Positions 1-9,196 of a stretch of 64,000 nt of DNA are shown piece after piece. Position 1 is the first letter of the stretch; every line of letters starts with the position of its first letter. The position numbers were made by a program, and so were the translations under genes. Under the pieces are notes generated by a model. It had not been told where the DNA came from and ran no database searches. It saw only the letters and a program-made list of their open reading frames with translations. Where the stretch lies: assembly GCF_020151015.1 (NCBI RefSeq), contig NZ_CP083746.1, positions 4,494,501 through 4,558,500 of the forward strand. The letters run 5' to 3'. This stretch comes from Pseudomonas sp. p1(2021b). Its GTDB lineage: Bacteria; Pseudomonadota; Gammaproteobacteria; Pseudomonadales; Pseudomonadaceae.

Positions 1-447
1 AAGCTGATCGAACTGCTGGAAGAGTCTGGCATCGACGAACTGGAGATCAAGGAAGGCGAAGAGTCCGTTCGTATCAGCCGTCACAGCAAGACCCCGGCCG
101 GCGCCCAGTACTTCGCGGCCCCGGCTCCAGTAGCCGCTCCGGTTGCCGCTGCCGCCCCGGCCGCTGCCGCTGCGCCGGCCGCCGAAGCCGCCGCCGCTGC
201 CCCGGCCCTCAAAGGCACCGTGATCCGCTCGCCGATGGTCGGCACCTTCTACCGCAAGCCTTCGCCGACCTCTGCCAACTTCGCCGAAGTCGGCCAGACC
301 GTGAAGAAGGGCGACACCCTGTGCATCGTCGAAGCCATGAAAATGATGAACCACATCGAAGCCGATGTCGGTGGTGTCATCGACGCCATCCTGGTGGAAG
401 ACGGTCAGCCGGTTGAGTTCGACCAGCCGCTGTTCACCATCGTTTGA
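1..447 (+). CDS. accB: Biotin carboxyl carrier protein of acetyl-CoA carboxylase (5' end missing)
   Basis: Open from the first base in frame 1, so the N-terminus lies outside the window; 148 codons plus TGA are visible. BCCP carries the biotin that AccC carboxylates and the AccAD transferase uses to make malonyl-CoA for fatty-acid synthesis in the cytoplasm. The visible part has the usual order: helical start, Ala/Pro-rich linker (about codons 38-68), then the biotinyl domain with the EAMKM motif, whose biotinylated Lys is the codon at 340-342. accC follows after 17 bases, as in the standard accBC operon. Family assignment is secure. Confidence 0.97.
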   Translation, partial: KLIELLEESGIDELEIKEGEESVRISRHSKTPAGAQYFAAPAPVAAPVAAAAPAAAAAPAAEAAAAAPALKGTVIRSPMVGTFYRKPSPTSANFAEVGQTVKKGDTLCIVEAMKMMNHIEADVGGVIDAILVEDGQPVEFDQPLFTIV

Positions 448-464
448 ATCGCGGAGAGCCAACG

Positions 465-1820
465 ATGTCTGGGAAGCTCGAAAAAGTCCTGATCGCCAAC
501 CGCGGGGAAATCGCCCTGCGGATCCTGCGTGCCTGCAAAGAGCTGGGTATCAAGACCGTCGCTGTTCACTCCACGGCCGACCGCGAACTGATGCACCTGG
601 GCCTGGCAGACGAGTCGGTCTGCATCGGCCCTGCATCGTCCAAGGACTCCTACCTGCACATTCCGGCGATCATCGCCGCCGCCGAAGTGACAGGCGCCAC
701 CGCGATCCACCCCGGTTATGGCTTCCTGGCGGAAAACGCCGATTTCGCCGAACAGGTGGAGAAGTCCGGTTTCGCCTTCATCGGCCCGAAAGCCGACACC
801 ATCCGCCTGATGGGCGACAAGGTCTCGGCCAAGGACGCGATGATCCGCTCGGGCGTACCGACCGTGCCTGGCTCCGATGGCCCGCTGCCCGAAGACGAGG
901 AAGTCGCCCTGGCGATCGCCCGTGACGTCGGCTACCCGGTGATCATCAAGGCCGCCGGTGGTGGCGGTGGTCGCGGCATGCGCGTGGTGCACAAGGAAGA
1001 GGACCTGATCGCCTCGGCCAAGCTGACCCGTACCGAAGCCGGTGCCGCCTTCGGCAACCCGATGGTCTACCTGGAGAAGTTCCTGACCAACCCACGTCAC
1101 GTGGAAGTCCAGGTCCTGTCCGACGGCCAGGGCAACGCCATCCACCTGGGCGATCGCGACTGCTCGCTGCAGCGCCGTCACCAGAAGGTGCTGGAAGAAG
1201 CCCCGGCCCCGGGCATCGACGAGAAGGCCCGCCAGGAAGTCTTCAAGCGTTGCGTCGACGCGTGCATCGAGATCGGCTACCGCGGTGCCGGCACCTTCGA
1301 GTTCCTGTATGAGGACGGCCGCTTCTACTTCATCGAGATGAACACCCGTGTCCAGGTCGAACACCCGGTTTCGGAGATGGTCACCGGCATCGACATCGTC
1401 AAGGAGATGCTGAGCATCGCCGCTGGCAACAAGCTGTCGATCCGCCAGGAAGACGTGGTGATCCGTGGTCACTCCCTGGAGTGCCGTATCAACGCCGAAG
1501 ACCCGAAGAAGTTCATCCCGAGCCCAGGTACCGTCAAGCACTTCCATGCCCCTGGCGGCAATGGCGTGCGTGTCGACTCGCACCTGTACAGCGGCTACTC
1601 GGTTCCGCCGAACTACGACTCGCTGATCGGCAAGCTGATCACCTACGGCAAAGACCGCGACGAAGCCATGGCGCGCATGCGCAATGCCCTGGACGAAATC
1701 GTCGTCGACGGCATCAAGACCAACATCCCGCTGCACCGCGACCTGGTGCGTGATGAAGGTTTCTGCAAAGGCGGCGTCAACATCCACTACCTCGAGCACA
1801 AACTGGCCAACCAGGAGTGA
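465..1820 (+). CDS. accC: Biotin carboxylase subunit of acetyl-CoA carboxylase
   Basis: 451 aa, full length for AccC. It uses ATP to carboxylate the biotin on AccB, the first half of the acetyl-CoA carboxylase reaction. Visible: N-terminal carboxylase domain ([13 protein letters not shown] near residue 5), ATP-grasp Gly loop GGGGGRGM at residues 165-172, and the [12 protein letters not shown] catalytic segment. The ATG at 465 is preferred to the in-frame ATG at 444 because 444 overlaps the accB end, while 465 follows GGAGAGCCAACG and gives the family N-terminus [16 protein letters not shown] terminator follows, closing the accBC operon. Confidence 0.98.
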   Translation: MSGKLEKVLIANRGEIALRILRACKELGIKTVAVHSTADRELMHLGLADESVCIGPASSKDSYLHIPAIIAAAEVTGATAIHPGYGFLAENADFAEQVEKSGFAFIGPKADTIRLMGDKVSAKDAMIRSGVPTVPGSDGPLPEDEEVALAIARDVGYPVIIKAAGGGGGRGMRVVHKEEDLIASAKLTRTEAGAAFGNPMVYLEKFLTNPRHVEVQVLSDGQGNAIHLGDRDCSLQRRHQKVLEEAPAPGIDEKARQEVFKRCVDACIEIGYRGAGTFEFLYEDGRFYFIEMNTRVQVEHPVSEMVTGIDIVKEMLSIAAGNKLSIRQEDVVIRGHSLECRINAEDPKKFIPSPGTVKHFHAPGGNGVRVDSHLYSGYSVPPNYDSLIGKLITYGKDRDEAMARMRNALDEIVVDGIKTNIPLHRDLVRDEGFCKGGVNIHYLEHKLANQE

Positions 1821-1841
1821 TCGCGTTAGCGTGATGAAAGA

Positions 1842-1867
1842 ACCCCGGCCTGGTGCCGGGGTTTTTT
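1842..1867 (+). terminator. Rho-independent terminator of accBC
   Basis: A GC-rich stem (CCCCGGC pairing with GCCGGGG around a short CTGGT loop) is followed directly by a run of six T. It lies 21 bases after the accC stop and before prmA. Confidence 0.85.
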
Positions 1868-1999
1868 GTCCGCTTCAGGAGGCGTCGCCTGAGAGATCGC
1901 AGCTGCTCCCGCGACCTCTACAAACCCCACGCACTCAAGTAAACTGCCAAGCTCCGCGCAGCCCTGGCTGCCCCTGTCGATTTACCAAAGGTGCCCGCC

Positions 2000-2878
2000 A
2001 TGCCCTGGCTGCAAGTTCGCCTGGCCATCAGCCCAGACCAAGCCGAAACCTACGAAGACGCCCTGCTCGAAGTCGGCGCCGTCTCGGTGACCTTCATGGA
2101 CGCCGAAGACCAACCCATCTTCGAACCGGACCTCAACACCACGCCGCTCTGGTCGCACACCCACCTACTGGCCCTGTTCGAGGCCGACGCCGAGCCCGAG
2201 GCCGTGTTCGCCCACCTGCGCTTGCTGACCGGCGCCGAGTTGCCCGAGCACCACGCCGAGGTGATCGAGGACCAGGACTGGGAACGCAGCTGGATGGACA
2301 ACTTCCAGCCCATGCGTTTCGGCCAGCGCCTGTGGATCGTGCCCAGCTGGCACGAGGCGCCGGAAAAGGACGCGGTGAACCTGCTGCTCGACCCGGGCCT
2401 GGCCTTCGGTACCGGCACCCACCCGACCACCGCCCTGTGCCTGGAATGGCTCGACGGCCAGCAGCTCGAAGGCACCCAAGTCCTGGACTTTGGCTGTGGC
2501 TCGGGGATTCTCGCCATCGCCGCCCTGCTGCTGGGCGCCCGCGAGGCGGTCGGCACCGACATCGACGTGCAGGCCATCGAAGCCTCGCGCGACAACGCCC
2601 AGCGCAACGGCATCGCCGACGAGCGACTGGCCCTGTACCTGCCCGAGCAGATGCCCGCCATGCAAGCCGACGTACTGGTCGCCAATATCCTGGCCGGCCC
2701 GCTGGTCTCGTTGGCGCCGCAACTGGCCGGCCTGGTCCGCCCCGGCGGCCTGCTGGCGCTCTCGGGCATCCTCGCCGAACAGGGCGAGGAAGTGGCCGCA
2801 GCCTACGCGGGCGACTTCGAGCTGGACCCGATCGTCGTGCGCGACGGCTGGGTACGCATCAGTGGTCGCCGCCGCTAG
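2000..2878 (+). CDS. prmA: Ribosomal protein L11 methyltransferase
   Basis: 292 aa, normal length for PrmA, which trimethylates several amino groups of ribosomal protein L11 using S-adenosylmethionine. An N-terminal substrate-recognition domain (about residues 1-110) precedes a class I methyltransferase fold with the SAM-binding segment [19 protein letters not shown] and the downstream VANILAGPL motif typical of PrmA. ATG at 2000 gives the family start MPWLQVRL; an in-frame GTG lies nine bases upstream. Sits downstream of accC as in other pseudomonads. Confidence 0.96.
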   Translation: MPWLQVRLAISPDQAETYEDALLEVGAVSVTFMDAEDQPIFEPDLNTTPLWSHTHLLALFEADAEPEAVFAHLRLLTGAELPEHHAEVIEDQDWERSWMDNFQPMRFGQRLWIVPSWHEAPEKDAVNLLLDPGLAFGTGTHPTTALCLEWLDGQQLEGTQVLDFGCGSGILAIAALLLGAREAVGTDIDVQAIEASRDNAQRNGIADERLALYLPEQMPAMQADVLVANILAGPLVSLAPQLAGLVRPGGLLALSGILAEQGEEVAAAYAGDFELDPIVVRDGWVRISGRRR

Positions 2879-2917
2879 CCAACTAGACTCAACCTTCTGC
2901 ACAACCCGGATCGCCGC

Positions 2918-4237
2918 ATGACCGACAGTTTCGTCACCCAGTGTCCTCATTGCCAGACCAGCTTTCGCGTCACGCACAACCAGTTGAGCGTGGCCCGGGG
3001 CGTGGTGCGCTGCGGCCATTGCCTGCAGGTGTTCAACGCCGCCAAGCAGTTGCTGGAGCAGAACCGCACCTCCCCTGCCCCGGCGGCACCGATACAGGCA
3101 CCGGAGGCGACGCAACCGACGATCAACGAACAGCCGAATACCGAGCCCGAGGACTGGGCCATCACCGCCCAGGCGCTGGACGATTTGGACCTGGACCAGG
3201 AACTGGCTCGCCTGGAGCGTCGCGATGCGCCCGAAGAACGCCAGGCCCCGCCTCGCGAGGATGCCCTGCAGGCCCGTCGTGACGAGCATGGTCCTGATGA
3301 CCATGCCGACGAACCCTTCGGTACGGCAACCGGCGAGCCGCCGGCACTCCAGGCCGCCGACGAACCGGCTCCGGTGCTGGTCGAACAAGAGGTCCTCGAC
3401 CTCCAGGCAGAACCGCAGCCCGGTGACCGCACCGAGCCGACCCTGGGCAACGGCCTGGTCCTGGACGACGACGAGCCGCGAGCATTCGGCCAGGCCGAGC
3501 CCCATCACGACGACGGGCAGGGCGACCATTTCACTGGCCTGGATGACGATATCCCTGAAAAAGGGCTCTCGGCACGGGACGATGACGAGCAGGGCCATCT
3601 GCGCCTGTCGGCCCGCGACGACGAGCTCGAGCACCTCGCCGACGAGCGGCCCGAGCCTGCCTTGGCGGCCAAGGCCGAACGCCCGACGCGCAAGGAACCG
3701 CTGGTGCATGTGGTGGACGACCCGCTGCAGCTCGACTGGCAGAAGGCCAGGCCCAACTGGGCCAAGCGCCTGCTGTGGGGCGTGCTGACCCTGCTGGCCG
3801 CGGGTTTGCTGGCGTTCCAGTACATCAGCTACCACTTCGACGAAATGGCTCGCCAGGACCAGTACCGCCCCTGGTTCCAACAGCTGTGCCCGATGCTGGG
3901 TTGCCAGGTACCGACCCGGGTGGATGTCAGCCGGATCAAGAGCAGCAACCTGGTGGTGCGCAGTCACCCGGACTTCAAGGGCGCACTGATCGTCGATGCG
4001 ATCATCTACAACCGGGCCCCGTTCTCCCAGCCGTTCCCGCTGCTGGAGCTGCGATTTGCCGACCTCAACGGCCAGCTGATCGCCAGCCGTCGCTTCAAGC
4101 CCAGCGAATACCTCTCGGGGGAGCTGGCCGGGCGCGGCGACATGCCGAGCCAGACGCCGATCCACATCGCCCTGGATATCCTCGACCCCGGCCCCAAGGC
4201 CGTGAACTACAGCCTGAGCTTCCGCTCGCCGGAATGA
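2918..4237 (+). CDS. DUF3426 zinc-ribbon, single-pass membrane protein
   Basis: 439 aa, function unknown. The N-terminus is an MJ0042-type zinc ribbon with paired cysteines C9-x2-C12 and C32-x2-C35. A long acidic, low-complexity middle (about residues 50-270) follows, then one transmembrane helix at about residues 285-304, and a C-terminal DUF3426 domain of about 130 residues with two cysteines (LCPMLGC). The layout suggests a cytoplasmic metal-binding head and a periplasmic tail. It is conserved beside prmA and dusB in Pseudomonas. The charged middle has variable acidic repeats that make antisense frames look open. Confidence 0.85.
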   Translation: MTDSFVTQCPHCQTSFRVTHNQLSVARGVVRCGHCLQVFNAAKQLLEQNRTSPAPAAPIQAPEATQPTINEQPNTEPEDWAITAQALDDLDLDQELARLERRDAPEERQAPPREDALQARRDEHGPDDHADEPFGTATGEPPALQAADEPAPVLVEQEVLDLQAEPQPGDRTEPTLGNGLVLDDDEPRAFGQAEPHHDDGQGDHFTGLDDDIPEKGLSARDDDEQGHLRLSARDDELEHLADERPEPALAAKAERPTRKEPLVHVVDDPLQLDWQKARPNWAKRLLWGVLTLLAAGLLAFQYISYHFDEMARQDQYRPWFQQLCPMLGCQVPTRVDVSRIKSSNLVVRSHPDFKGALIVDAIIYNRAPFSQPFPLLELRFADLNGQLIASRRFKPSEYLSGELAGRGDMPSQTPIHIALDILDPGPKAVNYSLSFRSPE

Positions 4238-4579
4238 CCACAACACTCGGCCACCTGTAGGAGCGGGCTTGCCCCGCGATCAAGGGCGAAGCCCTTGCCA
4301 GGCGACGGTGATATCGGGCCCGGCCTAATCGCGGGACAAGCCCGCTCCTACAGGGGCCCCGTGCCGCACCGTCGGGCGCGGCCTTGTGTCGCGATGGCCT
4401 GCCGAGCGGCCCCCCTGAAACCCACCAACGGCCCATAATTTGCAGCTTGGACCGCAAAGTCATAAGCCCACAGCTGTTCAGATTTTATCCAGATTCATCT
4501 TTATCCGGTCATCGAGAGCGGGTATCATGCCAACCCTTTTTCGGACTCCAATGATTCGGCCCCACAACAGGGAACACCT
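4238..4579. other. Intergenic region upstream of dusB-fis: REPIN plus promoter region
   Basis: 342 bases without a gene. The first 115 hold an inverted pair of REP sequences (listed separately). The rest is AT-richer toward dusB, with candidate -10 hexamers CATAAT (around 4434) and TATCAT (around 4522), and probably carries the dusB-fis promoter, a strongly growth-rate-controlled promoter in other gammaproteobacteria. No further RNA gene or ORF can be supported. Confidence 0.5.
4255..4353. repeat. REPIN (two inverted REP sequences, GAGCGGGCTTG type)
   Basis: CTGTAGGAGCGGGCTTG followed by CCCCGCGAT at 4255-4280 is mirrored by ATCGCGGGACAAGCCCGCT and CCTACAG at 4328-4353. The two arms flank about 47 bases that themselves contain GGGCGAAGCCC. 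Typical Pseudomonas extragenic palindrome pair. Confidence 0.9.
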
Positions 4580-5593
4580 ATGTCGGCGGTACGCATCGGC
4601 CCTTACACACTGCGAAACAACCTGATCCTCGCGCCCATGGCCGGGGTCACGGACCAACCTTTCCGTACGCTTTGCCAGCGCCTGGGCGCCGGCATGGTCG
4701 TCTCGGAAATGGTGACCAGCGACATGAGCCTGTGGAACAGCCGCAAGTCGCGCCTGCGCCGCATCCATGATGGCGATCCCGAGCCACGCTCGGTGCAGAT
4801 CGCCGGTGGCGATGCGCAGATGCTGGCCGCGGCGGCCCGGGCCAATGTCGAGGCTGGTGCCCAGATCATCGACATCAACATGGGCTGCCCGGCGAAAAAA
4901 GTCTGCAACAAGGCCGCCGGTTCTGCTTTATTGAGAGATGAAGCCTTGGTCAGCGAAATCCTCCACGCCGTGGTCGGCGCAGTGGAGGTACCGGTGACCC
5001 TGAAGATCCGCACCGGCTGGGACCGGGCGAACAAGAACGGCCTGACCGTGGCGAAGATCGCCGAGCAGGCCGGCATCCAGGCGCTGGCGGTACATGGCCG
5101 CACACGCGCCGACCTGTACACCGGCGAAGCCGAGTACGACACCATCGCTGCGATCAAGCAGGCGGTGTCGATCCCGGTTTTCGCCAATGGCGATATCACT
5201 TCGCCAGAAAAGGCCCGGGCGGTGCTGCACGCCACCGGTGTCGACGGCCTGCTGATCGGCCGTGCCGCCCAGGGGCGGCCGTGGATTTTCCGCGAGATCG
5301 AGCATTACCTGCGTACGGGCGAGCACCTGCCTGCTCCGGCGCTGGAGGAAGTGGAACACATTCTGCTGGAGCACCTGGCGGCGTTGCATGCCTTCTATGG
5401 CGATGTGATGGGCGTACGTATCGCCCGCAAGCACGTTGGCTGGTACCTGGCAACACGACCGGGCGGCAAGGAGTTCCGCGCCCGGTTCAATGCGCTGGAA
5501 GACACACAAGCGCAGTGCGCCAACGTTCGCGCGTTTTTCCGCGAACGTCGAGAGAGCCTTGAGACAGAGGACGGACAAGGGGTGGCCGCATGA
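4580..5593 (+). CDS. dusB: tRNA-dihydrouridine synthase B
   Basis: 337 aa FMN-dependent enzyme that reduces uridine to dihydrouridine in the D-loop of tRNAs. TIM-barrel start [16 protein letters not shown], catalytic GCP cysteine C103 in the segment [16 protein letters not shown], and the VHGRTR and NGDI FMN-binding motifs are all present. Its stop overlaps the fis start (ATGA at 5590-5593), so dusB and fis are translationally coupled, the arrangement known for dusB-fis operons in gammaproteobacteria. Confidence 0.97.
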   Translation: MSAVRIGPYTLRNNLILAPMAGVTDQPFRTLCQRLGAGMVVSEMVTSDMSLWNSRKSRLRRIHDGDPEPRSVQIAGGDAQMLAAAARANVEAGAQIIDINMGCPAKKVCNKAAGSALLRDEALVSEILHAVVGAVEVPVTLKIRTGWDRANKNGLTVAKIAEQAGIQALAVHGRTRADLYTGEAEYDTIAAIKQAVSIPVFANGDITSPEKARAVLHATGVDGLLIGRAAQGRPWIFREIEHYLRTGEHLPAPALEEVEHILLEHLAALHAFYGDVMGVRIARKHVGWYLATRPGGKEFRARFNALEDTQAQCANVRAFFRERRESLETEDGQGVAA

Positions 5594-5910
5594 CGATGAT
5601 GACCGAGACATTAGTGAGTGGAACAACGCCCGTGAGCGACAACGCCAACCTGAAACAGCACCTCAATACGCCGAGCGAAGAGGGCCAGACCCTGCGCGAC
5701 AGCGTGGAGAAGGCGCTGCACAACTACTTCGCACACCTGGAAGGGGCGACCGTCACGGACGTCTACAACCTGGTGCTGTCGGAAGTCGAGGCACCGCTGC
5801 TCGAAAGCGTGATGAACTACGTCAAGGGCAACCAGACCAAGGCCAGCGAGATGCTCGGGCTCAACCGTGGCACCCTGCGCAAGAAGCTCAAGCAGTACGA
5901 CCTGTTGTAA
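5590..5910 (+). CDS. fis: DNA-binding protein Fis
   Basis: 106 aa nucleoid protein that bends DNA and controls growth-phase genes. The C-terminal helix-turn-helix ([21 protein letters not shown]) is almost identical to other Fis proteins. The N-terminal ~20 residues ([11 protein letters not shown]...) are variable, so the exact start (5590, or an ATG a few codons in) is less certain. Overlaps dusB by four bases and is followed by a hairpin terminator. Confidence 0.97.
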   Translation: MTMMTETLVSGTTPVSDNANLKQHLNTPSEEGQTLRDSVEKALHNYFAHLEGATVTDVYNLVLSEVEAPLLESVMNYVKGNQTKASEMLGLNRGTLRKKLKQYDLL

Positions 5911-5925
5911 TCGAACCCCAACCAG

Positions 5926-5957
5926 AAAAGGCGGCTCTCCCAAGAGGCGCCTTTTTT
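5926..5957 (+). terminator. Rho-independent terminator after fis
   Basis: AAAAGGC pairs with GCCTTTT, the stem is extended by GCTCT/AGAG with a small internal mismatch, and the 3' side ends in a T run (CCTTTTTT). Lies 15 bases after the fis stop. Confidence 0.75.
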
Positions 5958-5986
5958 GCTGAATCCACCGCGTTATGGAATCCGAA

Positions 5987-7594
5987 ATGACCGACCAGAC
6001 TACCCGCCTGCCGATCCGCCGCGCCCTGATCAGCGTCTCCGACAAGACCGGGATCCTCGAGTTCGCCCGTGAGCTGCAACAGCTCGGCGTCGAGATCCTG
6101 TCCACCGGCGGCACCTACAAGCTGCTCAAGGACAACGGTGTGAACGCGGTGGAAGTGGCCGACTACACCGGCTTCGCTGAAATGATGGATGGCCGGGTCA
6201 AGACCCTGCATCCGAAGATCCACGGCGGCATCCTGGGCCGTCGCGGCATCGACGATGCCATCATGAACGAACACGGTATCAAGCCGATCGACCTGGTCGC
6301 GGTCAACCTGTACCCGTTCGAGGCAACCATCGCCAAGCCCGGCTGCGACCTGCCGACCGCCATCGAGAACATCGACATCGGCGGCCCGACCATGGTCCGT
6401 TCCGCAGCGAAGAACCACAAGGACGTCGCCATCGTGGTCAACGCCAGCGACTACGCCAGCGTCCTGGAGAACCTCAAGGCCGGCGGCCTGACCTACGCCC
6501 AGCGCTTCGACCTGATGCTCAAGGCCTTCGAGCATACCGCCGCCTACGACGGCATGATCGCCAACTACATGGGCACCATCGACCAGGCCAAGGACACCCT
6601 GTCCACCGAAGGCCGCAGCGAGTTCCCGCGTACCTTCAACAGCCAGTTCGTCAAGGCCCAGGAAATGCGCTACGGCGAAAACCCGCACCAGAGCGCGGCG
6701 TTCTACGTCGAGGCCAAGAAGGGCGAGGCCAGCGTTTCCACTGCGCTTCAGCTGCAGGGCAAGGAGCTGTCGTTCAACAACGTGGCCGACACTGACGCCG
6801 CACTCGAATGCGTGAAGAGCTTCGTCAAGCCAGCCTGCGTCATCGTCAAGCACGCCAACCCGTGCGGCGTGGCCGTGGTTCCGGAAGACGAAGGCGGCAT
6901 CCGCAAGGCCTACGACCTGGCCTACGCCACCGACACCGAGTCGGCCTTCGGCGGCATCATCGCCTTCAACCGTGAACTGGATGGCGAAACCGCCAAGGCC
7001 ATCGTCGATCGCCAGTTCGTCGAAGTGATCATCGCGCCGAAGATCTCCCAGGCTGCCCGCGAGGTAGTGGCTGCCAAGCAGAACGTACGCCTGCTCGAGT
7101 GCGGCGAATGGCCTGCCGAGCGTGCTGCCGGCTGGGACTTCAAGCGTGTCAACGGTGGCCTGTTGGTGCAGAGCCGTGACATCGGCATGATCACTGCCGA
7201 AGACCTGAAGGTCGTGACCAAGCGCGCCCCGACCGAGCAGGAGATCCACGATCTGGTCTTCGCCTGGAAAGTGGCCAAGTTCGTCAAGTCCAACGCCATC
7301 GTCTACGCCAAGCAACGCCAGACCATCGGCGTAGGCGCCGGCCAGATGAGCCGCGTCAACTCCGCCCGCATCGCCGCCATCAAGGCCGAGCATGCCGGCC
7401 TGCAGGTGCAGGGCGCGGTCATGGCCTCGGATGCGTTCTTCCCATTCCGTGACGGCATCGACAATGCAGCTAAAGTGGGTATCACCGCGGTGATCCAGCC
7501 GGGTGGTTCGATGCGCGATGCCGAAGTCATCGCCGCTGCCGATGAAGCCGGCATCGCCATGGTGTTCACCGGCATGCGCCACTTCCGCCATTAA
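5987..7594 (+). CDS. purH: Bifunctional AICAR formyltransferase / IMP cyclohydrolase
   Basis: 535 aa, full length. Catalyses the last two steps of IMP synthesis. The N-terminal MGS-like cyclohydrolase domain (about 1-150; [12 protein letters not shown] start, [21 protein letters not shown]) is joined to the formyltransferase domain (about 200-535; SFNN, the KHANPCGVA motif, and the end GMRHFRH). The ATG at 5987 ([12 protein letters not shown]) is preferred; ATG 5975 in the same frame would add four residues. purD follows after a REPIN, so the two purine genes are separated by a repeat but point the same way. Confidence 0.97.
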   Translation: MTDQTTRLPIRRALISVSDKTGILEFARELQQLGVEILSTGGTYKLLKDNGVNAVEVADYTGFAEMMDGRVKTLHPKIHGGILGRRGIDDAIMNEHGIKPIDLVAVNLYPFEATIAKPGCDLPTAIENIDIGGPTMVRSAAKNHKDVAIVVNASDYASVLENLKAGGLTYAQRFDLMLKAFEHTAAYDGMIANYMGTIDQAKDTLSTEGRSEFPRTFNSQFVKAQEMRYGENPHQSAAFYVEAKKGEASVSTALQLQGKELSFNNVADTDAALECVKSFVKPACVIVKHANPCGVAVVPEDEGGIRKAYDLAYATDTESAFGGIIAFNRELDGETAKAIVDRQFVEVIIAPKISQAAREVVAAKQNVRLLECGEWPAERAAGWDFKRVNGGLLVQSRDIGMITAEDLKVVTKRAPTEQEIHDLVFAWKVAKFVKSNAIVYAKQRQTIGVGAGQMSRVNSARIAAIKAEHAGLQVQGAVMASDAFFPFRDGIDNAAKVGITAVIQPGGSMRDAEVIAAADEAGIAMVFTGMRHFRH

Positions 7595-7611
7595 TCAAGC
7601 TCCCACGGTCC

Positions 7612-7731
7612 CTGTAGGAGCGGCCTTGCGCCGCGAAAGGGGTGCGTAGCGCCCCTCGGATCTCGGCTTCGTAGCAGAGATCGCCTGGGCCGCCTTGCGG
7701 CCTTTTCGCGGCACAAGGCCGCTCCTACAGG
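7612..7731. repeat. REPIN (GAGCGGCCTTG type) between purH and purD
   Basis: CTGTAGGAGCGGCCTTGCG then CCGCGAAAGG on the left is mirrored by TTTCGCGGCACAAGGCC and GCTCCTACAG on the right, about 120 bases in all. This is the second REP sequence class of the window (GGCCTTGxGCCGCGA core). It may stabilise or end the purH transcript. Confidence 0.9.
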
Positions 7732-7769
7732 GAAACGGGATCGGCGCTAAACGAATTCGAGGTTTTGAC

Positions 7770-9062
7770 ATGAAAGTTTTGATCATCGGCAGCGGCGGCC
7801 GTGAGCACGCCCTGGCCTGGAAAGTCGCCCAGGACCCACGGGTCGAGAAGGTCTACGTGGCCCCGGGCAATGCCGGCACCGCCACCGAAGCCAAGTGCGA
7901 GAACGTCGCCATCGACGTCACCGCCCTGGAGCAGTTGGCCGACTTCGCCGAGCAGCACGTACAGATGACCATTGTCGGCCCAGAGGCCCCGCTGGTCGCC
8001 GGCGTCGTCGACCTGTTCCGCAGCCGCGGCCTGGACTGCTTCGGCCCAACCAAGGGCGCAGCCCAGCTGGAAGGCTCCAAGGCCTTCACCAAGGACTTCC
8101 TCGCACGTCACAAGATCCCGACCGCCGACTACCAGAACTTCACCGAGATCGAGCCGGCCCTGGCCTACCTCAAGGAAAAAGGCGCACCGATCGTCATCAA
8201 GGCCGACGGCCTGGCTGCGGGCAAGGGCGTGATCGTCGCCATGACCCTCGAGGAAGCCGAAGCCGCCGTACGCGATATGCTCGCCGGCAACGCCTTCGGT
8301 GATGCAGGTTCGCGCGTGGTCATCGAGGAGTTCCTCGACGGCGAGGAAGCCAGCTTCATCGTCATGGTCGATGGCCATAACGTGCTGCCGATGGCCACCA
8401 GCCAGGACCACAAGCGCGTCGGCGACAAGGACACCGGCCCGAACACCGGAGGCATGGGCGCCTACTCCCCGGCTCCGGTGGTCACCCCGGACGTGCACCA
8501 GCGCGTGATGGACCAGGTCATCTGGCCGACCGTGCGTGGCATGGCCGAGGAAGGCAACGTCTACACCGGCTTCCTGTACGCAGGCCTGATGATCGACAAG
8601 GCGGGCAACCCCAAGGTCATCGAATTCAACTGCCGCTTCGGCGACCCGGAAACCCAGCCGGTCATGCTGCGTCTGGAATCGAGCCTGGTGTTGCTGGTCG
8701 AAGCCGCCTTCGCCAAGGCCCTGGACAAGGTCGAGGCGCAGTGGAACCCGCAACCGAGCCTGGGCGTGGTCCTGGCTGCCGGCGGCTATCCGGGCGACTA
8801 TGCCAAGGGTGACGTCATCAACGGCCTGGATGCGGCCGCCAAGCTCGAAGGCAAGGTCTTCCATGCCGGCACCGCCCTGAAGGACGGCCAGGTCGTCACC
8901 GCTGGCGGCCGTGTGCTCTGCGCCACCGCCATGGGCGCCACGGTCGAGGCTGCCCAGCAGCAGGCCTATCGCCTGGCCGAGCAGATCGACTGGAACGGCA
9001 GCTTCTACCGCACCGACATCGGCTACCGGGCCATCGCCCGCGAGCGTGGCGAGCACCAGTAA
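7770..9062 (+). CDS. purD: Phosphoribosylamine-glycine ligase (GAR synthetase)
   Basis: 430 aa, second enzyme of purine synthesis, joining glycine to phosphoribosylamine with ATP. N-terminal MKVLIIGSGGREHALAWK is the PurD signature; the ATP-grasp core includes KADGLAAGKGV and the RFGDPETQ motif. ATG at 7770 chosen by homology; the upstream in-frame extension (from 7695) would be translated REP sequence. Sits directly before retS as in P. aeruginosa. Confidence 0.97.
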   Translation: MKVLIIGSGGREHALAWKVAQDPRVEKVYVAPGNAGTATEAKCENVAIDVTALEQLADFAEQHVQMTIVGPEAPLVAGVVDLFRSRGLDCFGPTKGAAQLEGSKAFTKDFLARHKIPTADYQNFTEIEPALAYLKEKGAPIVIKADGLAAGKGVIVAMTLEEAEAAVRDMLAGNAFGDAGSRVVIEEFLDGEEASFIVMVDGHNVLPMATSQDHKRVGDKDTGPNTGGMGAYSPAPVVTPDVHQRVMDQVIWPTVRGMAEEGNVYTGFLYAGLMIDKAGNPKVIEFNCRFGDPETQPVMLRLESSLVLLVEAAFAKALDKVEAQWNPQPSLGVVLAAGGYPGDYAKGDVINGLDAAAKLEGKVFHAGTALKDGQVVTAGGRVLCATAMGATVEAAQQQAYRLAEQIDWNGSFYRTDIGYRAIARERGEHQ

Positions 9063-9196
9063 CCTGCACCGAATCGCCGTGTCGCCCCTGGCGCACGGCC
9101 TTCGGCCCGCCGACAAGGCCTCCTCGGGGGCTTGCCTCGGTCTCGGCGCCCCGCGCATAGTTGTAATCCGGCATCTTAGCTAGGAAGGACCTCGTC

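Noticed and set aside
405..1799. Long open frame of 464 codons on the reverse strand of accC
   Set aside because: Antisense shadow of a highly biased GC-rich gene; composition unlike a protein and no ribosome site.
2165..4246. 693-codon reverse frame over prmA and the DUF3426 gene
   Set aside because: Shadow frame; the forward genes have clear motifs and it spans two of them.
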